Origin: Arthrobacter hankyongi
GTDB taxonomy: Bacteria; Actinomycetota; Actinomycetes; Actinomycetales; Micrococcaceae
Direction of reading: 5' to 3'
NCBI RefSeq assembly: GCF_022012395.1
Contig: NZ_JAKLTQ010000007.1
Coordinates: forward strand, 62,001 to 126,000
DNA length: 64,000 nucleotides
The position numbers and the translations under genes are program-made. Shown piece by piece: positions 58,993 through 64,000 of this stretch. The notes beneath the pieces were generated by a model. The model was not told where the DNA came from. It saw only the letters and a list, made by a program, of their open reading frames with translations, and did no database searches. Each line of letters opens with the position of its first letter. The first letter of the stretch is position 1.

Positions 58993-59933
58993 GCGGGCGG
59001 ATGATGCGCGCGTCCCACACCCTCAACGCCGGACCGCATGCCGGATTCGAGCACGCCTCCGCTTCTTTCACCGCCGCCACTCCGCCGGTGCTCGAGGTCG
59101 ACCCGGGGGAACCCTTCTCGCTTGATGCCCGCAGCCTGCTGACCGGCGGCCTGTTCGAGAGCACCGGGGAGTATGAGAAGCTGTCGATCCCGGTGACCGG
59201 CCCGGTCCTGGTCCGCGGCGTGCAGCCCGGCGACGTCCTGCGCGTCGACGTCCACGAAATCCGGATCGCCAACCGCGGAGCCATGGTCACCCTGCCGGGC
59301 CGGGGCGGCTTCAGCGGCGGGCTGGCCCGGCGCGGGCACATCGTGGAGATCGCCGACGGCGAGGTGCGCTTCGACGACGGAGTCACCATCCCGGTCCGGC
59401 CGATGATCGGCAAGATCGGCATCGCGCCTGCCGGTGCCGGCCCGGACTCCAGCACCGTGGGAAGCCACGGCGGCAATATGGACTGCAAGGACGTCACCGC
59501 GGGCGCCGCCGTCATCCTGCCGGTGCAGGTGCCCGGAGCCATGCTCTATGCCGGAGACCTGCACGCCGCCCAGGGCGACGGCGAGTGTTCGTTGACCGGC
59601 GTCGAGGTCGAGGGCACCGTCGTGCTCTCCTGCCGGGTGCTGCCCGCGGCCCCGCTGCGGCGGCCGGTGGTCCTGTCCGGCGGCTCCGTCATCACCATCG
59701 GCGACGGCGGGGACCTGGACGAAGCTGCCCGCAACGCCCTCGACGACATGCTCGAACTCCTGGCGGCCGACCGGCAATGGCCGCGGGAAAAGGCCGCGAT
59801 GCTGCTCAGCGCCGCCGCGGACGTGTCCGTGTCCCAACTGGTCAACGCGCGCGCCTCCGTCAAGGTCACCCTGGCCTCCCGGTATTTCAGCACTCCCCCG
59901 TTCTCCATCGACCCACCGACTAGGAATGCGTAG
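58989..59933 (+). CDS. Acetamidase/formamidase family protein
   Basis: About 314 residues of the FmdA/AmdA family. Characteristic are VLEVDPGEPFSLDARSLLTG, GVQPGDVLRVDVHEI, DSSTVGSHGGNMDCKDVTAG and DLHAAQGDGECSLTGVEVEG. These enzymes hydrolyse formamide or short-chain amides. The GTG start overlaps the aminotransferase stop (GTGA); ATG codons at 59001 and 59004 are alternatives. It probably removes a formamide-type product of the pathway. Confidence 0.85.
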   Translation: MSGRMMRASHTLNAGPHAGFEHASASFTAATPPVLEVDPGEPFSLDARSLLTGGLFESTGEYEKLSIPVTGPVLVRGVQPGDVLRVDVHEIRIANRGAMVTLPGRGGFSGGLARRGHIVEIADGEVRFDDGVTIPVRPMIGKIGIAPAGAGPDSSTVGSHGGNMDCKDVTAGAAVILPVQVPGAMLYAGDLHAAQGDGECSLTGVEVEGTVVLSCRVLPAAPLRRPVVLSGGSVITIGDGGDLDEAARNALDDMLELLAADRQWPREKAAMLLSAAADVSVSQLVNARASVKVTLASRYFSTPPFSIDPPTRNA

Positions 59934-59940
59934 GTTCCCC

Positions 59941-61365
59941 ATGTTTGATCTGCTCCTCACCAACGGCCTGGTGGTCACCCCCTCCGGCGCCCACCCGCTG
60001 GACATCGGCATCTCCCGCGGCAAGATTGTCTCCCTCCGTGCCACCGGTCTCGGCAGTCCGGACGAAGCCCTGCGCGTGGTAGACCTCCGCGGCCAATTGG
60101 TGGTGCCCGGCGGAGTGGACCCGCACGTTCACACCAACTCCGTCCTGCCGACGGCGGCCGAGAGCGGCATCAAATGCTTCGGCCCCGACCGCGTGAGCGA
60201 AGGCGCCATCTACGGCGGCACCACCACCCTTGTCGACTTCGCCCACTGGCAGCCCGGCGACGAACTCGCCGACTCCTTCAAACGCAAATCCGCCGAATGG
60301 GAGGGCAACACCTACACCGACTATGCCCTCCACGGCACCTTCAAGGAACCCGAGATCCCCTTCGAAGTGCTTGAGCAGATCCCCGACGCCGTCGCCGCCG
60401 GCCACGGCAGCTACAAGGTCTGGATGACCAACACCACCCCCACGCGGCCGAAGCAGAAGACGGATCTGGGCAACATGTGGGGCCTGATGGAGCAGACCGC
60501 GGCCGCAGGCGCCATGCTCGCCGTGCACGCGGAGGATGACGACATCGTCATGTACGCCTACAAGAAGCTGCAGCACCAGGGCAAGACCGGGCTCGAGTAC
60601 ATGCACCACGCCCACAACAACCTCTCCGAAAAGCTCTCCTTCCAGCGCGCCATCACGCTCGCCGAGCATGTCGGCGCCCCGATCTACCTCATGCACGTCA
60701 GCGCCCGCGAAGGCGTGGACGCCATCCGCGAGGCACGCGGCAAGGGCCAACCGGTCTACGGGGAGATCCTCCCCCACTACGCGTACTTCACGGCCGAGGA
60801 CTACCGCCAGGAAAACGGCGCCATCTACCACACCTACCCCTCGCTCAAGTCGGCGGACGACCGCGACTCGATGTGGGAATCGCTGCTCGATGGGTCGCTG
60901 AGCACGCTCGCAACCGACGGCGTGTGCACCGATCTGGAGGTGAAGACACGCGGAAGGACCATCCTCGACGCCACCGGAGGCCACGCCGGCGTCGAAATGC
61001 GGATGGCCGTCGCATACACCGAGGGCGTTGCCAAGCGGAACCTGGACCTCACGCGCTTTGTGGACATCACTTCGGCGAACGCCGCCAAGATCCTCGGGCT
61101 GTACCCGCACAAGGGCGCCATCGCCATTGGCAGCGATGCGGACCTGGCGGTGCTCGACACGACGGTCGACCGCAGGATTACGTCCGCGGACCTGCATGAA
61201 GCGGACTACACGCCCTGGGAAGGCTACCGCGTTGCGGCCTGGCCGAGCATGACGGTCCTGCGCGGCCAGGTCATCGTGGAGGACCGGCAACTGCAGGCGG
61301 GCCCCGAGGGCACCCTGCTGGAACAGCATGTGTCCAGTGACGTCCGGAACCGTCCTGCGTGCTGA
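59941..61365 (+). CDS. Hydantoinase/dihydropyrimidinase family protein
   Basis: A 474-residue cyclic amidohydrolase. The first metal motif is DPHVHTN (about residue 62), the carboxylated Lys is in SYKVWMTNTTPTRP (about 159), further ligands are AVHAEDDD, LMHVSAREG and Asp in ATDGVCTD. It opens a hydantoin-, dihydropyrimidine- or allantoin-like ring. ATG 59941 is preferred over 59926, which would overlap the formamidase end. It is last in the unit headed by the aminotransferase. Confidence 0.87.
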   Translation: MFDLLLTNGLVVTPSGAHPLDIGISRGKIVSLRATGLGSPDEALRVVDLRGQLVVPGGVDPHVHTNSVLPTAAESGIKCFGPDRVSEGAIYGGTTTLVDFAHWQPGDELADSFKRKSAEWEGNTYTDYALHGTFKEPEIPFEVLEQIPDAVAAGHGSYKVWMTNTTPTRPKQKTDLGNMWGLMEQTAAAGAMLAVHAEDDDIVMYAYKKLQHQGKTGLEYMHHAHNNLSEKLSFQRAITLAEHVGAPIYLMHVSAREGVDAIREARGKGQPVYGEILPHYAYFTAEDYRQENGAIYHTYPSLKSADDRDSMWESLLDGSLSTLATDGVCTDLEVKTRGRTILDATGGHAGVEMRMAVAYTEGVAKRNLDLTRFVDITSANAAKILGLYPHKGAIAIGSDADLAVLDTTVDRRITSADLHEADYTPWEGYRVAAWPSMTVLRGQVIVEDRQLQAGPEGTLLEQHVSSDVRNRPAC

Positions 61366-61480
61366 TCGGGACTGTTGATCCGGACCCTGCCGGGCACGGT
61401 GGCGTCGGCACCCTCATGGATGCCGGCGCCGCGGCGCGGCCTTTCCCGCCCGCTTCTACAATGCCCGGCTGGGCAACGGC

Positions 61481-61735
61481 TCAGTAGTGGAAGCGGGCGG
61501 CGATGATCACCAGTTGCCCGTCTTCCACCGCATAGACCAGCCGGTGCTCTTCGGTAATGCGGCGCGACCAGTAACCGGCCAGCTGGTGCTTGAGGGCCTC
61601 GGGCTTACCCGTGCCTTCGAACGGCGTCCGGCGGCATTCGTCGATCAGCCGGTTGATCCGCTTCAAGATCGCCTTGTCGTTGGTGACCCAGTATCGATAG
61701 TCCGCCCAGGCCTTGTCGGTGAACAGGATGTTCAC
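61481..61735 (-). CDS. yoeB: Txe/YoeB family mRNA-interferase toxin
   Basis: An 84-residue RelE-fold toxin. The family pattern is clear: FTDKAWADYRYWVTNDKAIL, RINRLIDECRRTPFEGTGKP, EALKHQLAGYWSRRITEEHR and a C-terminal ARFHY. Catalytic Glu, Arg, His and Tyr positions are present. It cleaves mRNA at the ribosome and is blocked by the antitoxin encoded upstream, with which it overlaps by 4 bases (ATGA). Confidence 0.93.
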   Translation of the reverse strand: MNILFTDKAWADYRYWVTNDKAILKRINRLIDECRRTPFEGTGKPEALKHQLAGYWSRRITEEHRLVYAVEDGQLVIIAARFHY

Positions 61736-61977
61736 TCGGCCAGCGGCCGCTCTTCAGCCTGGCCCGCCCGGTGCTGGGCGATGCTCTCCAGCAGATGCGC
61801 GGCGTTGGCCGGCGTGCGCAAGAGGTAGGCGGTCTCCTGCAAGGCCTCAAAGTCCTCCAGGGACATCAGCACGGCGTTGCCCTTCCTGGAGACGATCTCG
61901 ACCGGGACGTGGTCGGCGTTGACCTTCTCGATGAGCGGGAACAGCTGGGCACGCGCCTGGGAAGCAGTAATGGCCAC
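61732..61977 (-). CDS. yefM: YefM/Phd family antitoxin
   Basis: An 81-residue antitoxin with N-terminal DNA-binding part (ITASQARAQLFPLIEKVNAD, then VEIVSRKGNAVLMSLEDFEA) and a C-terminal toxin-neutralising tail. GTG start at 61977 with GAGGAGG ahead of it. The operator palindrome lies just upstream at 61990-62009. Confidence 0.92.
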   Translation of the reverse strand: MAITASQARAQLFPLIEKVNADHVPVEIVSRKGNAVLMSLEDFEALQETAYLLRTPANAAHLLESIAQHRAGQAEERPLAE

Positions 61978-61989
61978 GGCAACCTCCTC

Positions 61990-62009
61990 TGGTACAAAAT
62001 ATGGTACCA
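61990..62009. promoter_or_regulatory. Operator palindrome of the yefM-yoeB pair
   Basis: TGGTACAAAATATGGTACCA has perfect arms TGGTAC and GTACCA and an AT-rich centre. It lies 12 bases before the antitoxin GTG. The GTAC core resembles known YefM operator half-sites (TGTACA), supporting autoregulation by the toxin-antitoxin complex. Confidence 0.7.
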
Positions 62010-62169
62010 GTTTACGCTGTCCTACGCGCCAACGGCGCCGTGACCTCCCAGGTCGACCCATAGGACCTAACAGAGTCCCAAAGTCACTGACTCGACAAGC
62101 GCTTGGGAAGGCTGACCAGGTCATCCGCTCAAGGAGCCCCTGCTGTCCGAGGGGCGGGCCGTTCCCTTT

Positions 62170-62175
62170 TACACT
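62170..62175 (+). promoter_or_regulatory. Candidate -10 box giving a leaderless MOSC transcript
   Basis: TACACT fits TANNNT and ends 6 bases before the GTG at 62182. There is no ribosome-binding site. A leaderless message is the simplest reading. Confidence 0.45.
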
Positions 62176-62181
62176 GGCTCT

Positions 62182-63012
62182 GTGCCGCAGATTTCCTCCG
62201 CCCCGTCCGGAACCATCGACTCGCTGTATTACTACCCGGTCAAGGGGCTGAGTCCGCAGCGCCTGGACGAGGTGCTGCTGGAGACGGGGCGGGGCTTTCC
62301 GCACGACCGCCGGTACGCTCTGGCCCGCCGGGATGGCCGGTACGTGCCCGGGGCCAGGCAGCTGTTGGGAAAACGTGAGTTCCACGTGCTGATGAAGGAT
62401 GAACGGCTCGCCGCGGTGCGCAGCGTGTACGATCCGGGCACCGACGTCCTTGAGTTGTTCCCAGCGGCGCCCGCGCCGGGGACGGGGGCCGAGCTGCCTC
62501 CGGTGCTGACGGCGGATCTGTCCACCGACGCCGGACGTGATGCCTTGGTGGGCTACATCGCCGGGCTGCTGGAGCTGCCCGCGGACCGGCGGCCGGTACT
62601 CGCGGAAGAGGACGGGCTGCGCTTCCCGGACCTGCTGCGCACCGGCGAGCGGGAAATGCAGGCGGTCTCGATCCTCAACCTTGCCTCCGTACGTGAGCTC
62701 GGCGAACGCGCCGGGGTCACTGTTGATCCACTGCGCTTCCGGGCGAACATCCATCTTGAGGGGCTGGAGCCCTTCGCCGAACGTACGCTGCCGGGCTCGG
62801 TGTTGGAGTGCGGTGACGTGCGGCTCGAAGTCTTCCAGGAAATCGCCCGCTGCGCCGCCACCGAGGTCAACCTTGGCACGGCCGAGCGCGATCTGCCCAT
62901 GCTGAAGCTTTTGTACGAACACCTCGGCCACTCGAACATGGGGATCTATGCGTACATCACCGGCGGCGGCCGGCTTACGGCGGGCGACGCCGTCCGCGCG
63001 GGCGGGGTGTGA
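62182..63012 (+). CDS. MOSC domain-containing protein
   Basis: A 276-residue protein with an N-terminal MOSC beta-barrel domain (IDSLYYYPVKGLSPQRLDEV) and a C-terminal MOSC domain (VSILNLASVRELGERAGVTV, LRFRANIHLEGLEPFAE). The expected sulfur-carrying Cys may be the one in ARCAATEVN. Such proteins bind molybdenum cofactor or transfer sulfur to it, and some act in N-hydroxylated compound reduction. The gene is a single unit. Confidence 0.85.
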   Translation: MPQISSAPSGTIDSLYYYPVKGLSPQRLDEVLLETGRGFPHDRRYALARRDGRYVPGARQLLGKREFHVLMKDERLAAVRSVYDPGTDVLELFPAAPAPGTGAELPPVLTADLSTDAGRDALVGYIAGLLELPADRRPVLAEEDGLRFPDLLRTGEREMQAVSILNLASVRELGERAGVTVDPLRFRANIHLEGLEPFAERTLPGSVLECGDVRLEVFQEIARCAATEVNLGTAERDLPMLKLLYEHLGHSNMGIYAYITGGGRLTAGDAVRAGGV

Positions 63013-63282
63013 ACGCCGACCTTGCTCTCCCTGATATGCCGGCTCACCGAAAATGTGCCCGTAACGGGGATGGGCCCGGACTCACTATTGATGCGGACGT
63101 GGAGACCGCGGGAACCGCCCTTAGGTAGACGCCGGACCGCCGGGTACGGACGGCCAATGTGACAACTGCCCGCCGGTGACTGTGCCGGCATCAACGTATC
63201 CGGGGCGCTTGCCGCTGCGGTAAGTTGGCTGCATCGTCCACGCGTTGGAAGAGCCCGTGCGGGCCAGGTGGGAGGAACCGGC
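63013..63282. other. Gap before the universal stress protein gene
   Basis: No gene is seen here. It contains two similar words, CCGGGTACGGACGG-type and ATGTGCC-type repeats, without clear meaning. The stress-protein promoter should lie in its right half. Confidence 0.3.
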
Positions 63283-63714
63283 ATGGCAGGAACCGTGATC
63301 GTGGGAGTCGACGGAAGCAGCACCGCGCTCAAGGCGGCCTCGCGGGCGGCCGCCATTGCGGATGGCCTCCAGTCCGAACTCGCCGTACTGTGCGCCTACG
63401 CCAAGGAGAATACGGAGGTCGTCAGGATCGGGAACGACACCTGGATACTGGACGACGCCGAACAGGCCCAGAAGATGGCAGAGCAGGTCGTGGCCACGCT
63501 GCGCGACGAGCGTCCCGGCCTCAACCTCCGTCCCCTTGCCGTGCGCGGCAAACCCCAGGATGCCCTCGTCGAGGAAGCGGAGCGCATGGGAGCCGGGCTG
63601 CTGGTCGTGGGCAACGTCGGCATGCAGGGCCTCGGCCGCCTGCTGGGCAGCGTCGCGAGCAGCGTGGTGCACAACGCGCCCTGCGACGTGTTGGTCGTGA
63701 AGACGGCCGGATGA
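63283..63714 (+). CDS. Universal stress protein (UspA family)
   Basis: A 143-residue UspA-domain protein: VIVGVDGSSTALKAASRAAA at the start and the ATP-binding-type GNVGMQGLGRLLGSVASSVV near residue 115, ending in APCDVLVVKTAG. It lacks any extra domain. GGAGGA sits 7 bases before the chosen ATG, which is preferred over a GTG five codons earlier. It is a nucleotide-binding stress protein of unknown target. Confidence 0.9.
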   Translation: MAGTVIVGVDGSSTALKAASRAAAIADGLQSELAVLCAYAKENTEVVRIGNDTWILDDAEQAQKMAEQVVATLRDERPGLNLRPLAVRGKPQDALVEEAERMGAGLLVVGNVGMQGLGRLLGSVASSVVHNAPCDVLVVKTAG

Positions 63715-63776
63715 CGACGGCGGTAGGGACTCCGGCACTTTGGAGGTTGTTCGCGGCTTCGATGATGCCTGCCGCC

Positions 63777-63810
63777 TTGGCCGGGTGCCGCAGCCGCGGC
63801 ACCCGGCCAA
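63777..63810. terminator. Hairpin between convergent genes
   Basis: TTGGCCGGGTGCCG (63777-63790) and CGGCACCCGGCCAA (63797-63810) form a perfect 14-bp stem with a 6-base loop. It is placed between the stress-protein gene and the convergent partial gene, and probably serves both. Confidence 0.8.
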
Positions 63811-63826
63811 TAATCCGGCGGTGGGG

Positions 63827-64000
63827 CTATTCGACGCCGAAGGATGCCAGCACTTCGTCCTGCCACTCCTCATGGAGCGACTGCATCATGGCAGCAAGGC
63901 CGGGGTCGAGCTGATCCAGGTTGTCCCAGTCGAAATCAGCCCACTCCACGATCAAGATCGCCGCGTACATTTCAAGTTCCGGCGGCAGGTCGGCTTCCGT
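63827..64000 (-). CDS. Hypothetical acidic protein, C-terminal part (runs off the window)
   Basis: The last 57 codons of a minus-strand gene ending at 63827. The visible end is acidic and Trp-rich (ILIVEWADFDWDNLDQLDPG, LHEEWQDEVLASFGVE). No family is recognised. The start lies beyond the right edge. Confidence 0.5.
   Translation of the reverse strand, partial: TEADLPPELEMYAAILIVEWADFDWDNLDQLDPGLAAMMQSLHEEWQDEVLASFGVE

Noticed and set aside
1-64000. Transfer RNA, ribosomal RNA, integrase or transposase genes
   Set aside because: I looked for tRNA-like cloverleaf ends and transposase or integrase motifs and saw none I could support, so no mobile element is called despite the island-like layout.

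Overview
The window is high-GC DNA with short intergenic gaps, frequent GTG/TTG starts, ATGA/GTGA gene overlaps and promoters that look leaderless. A copper amine oxidase resembling the Arthrobacter histamine/phenethylamine type and the wealth of catabolic clusters suggest an actinobacterium of the Micrococcaceae (Arthrobacter sensu lato). That placement is an inference; there is no rRNA or phylogenetic marker here, and I saw no tRNA, CRISPR array or insertion sequence.

Layout. (1) 1-9.4 kb: a polar amino-acid ABC importer with an M20 peptidase on the minus strand, then a LysR regulator and a tightly overlapping plus-strand operon: flavin reductase, HpaB-type monooxygenase, RidA, DUF1028, M20 amidohydrolase and aspartase. 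(2) 9.4-16.3 kb: amine catabolism, with a TetR regulator, aldehyde dehydrogenase, APC permease and copper amine oxidase; a shared inverted repeat precedes the dehydrogenase and the oxidase. (3) 16.4-18.7 kb: a membrane protein, a small HTH protein and an IclR regulator. (4) 18.75-26.4 kb: a minus-strand operon whose enzymes match the lower vitamin B6 (4-pyridoxate) pathway: a ring-opening flavoprotein, a class II aldolase-type decarboxylase, a hydroxyacyl-CoA-dehydrogenase-type dehydrogenase and an alpha/beta hydrolase, with an NMT1/THI5-type ABC importer. (5) 26.9-34.9 kb: a defence island made of a complete Wadjet operon (jetABCD) and a convergent XRE/nucleotidyltransferase pair. (6) 34.9-40.7 kb: gene debris, a 3-hydroxybenzoate 4-monooxygenase-like flavoprotein, small genes, a broken hydrolase gene and an MFS transporter. 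(7) 40.7-61.4 kb: a large amide/ureide-type catabolic region with a Dpp-type ABC importer, two polysaccharide-deacetylase-fold hydrolases, amidohydrolase/amidase, isochorismatase, HpcH aldolase, cupins, an arylmalonate-decarboxylase-like protein, formamidase, hydantoinase and two duplicated pairs of metallo-beta-lactamase-fold proteins. (8) 61.4-64 kb: a YefM/YoeB toxin-antitoxin pair, a MOSC protein, a universal stress protein and a partial gene.

The strongest new signals are in region 7. A common AT-rich element (a TANNNT -10 box followed by a conserved tail) sits upstream of six transcription units and probably defines one regulon, perhaps under the XRE-cupin regulator encoded inside it. 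The same region carries two copies of a metallo-beta-lactamase gene pair in which one partner keeps metal ligands and the other has lost most of them. I infer that the region imports and hydrolyses cyclic imide-, hydantoin- or ureide-like nitrogen compounds, but the substrate cannot be read from the sequence.
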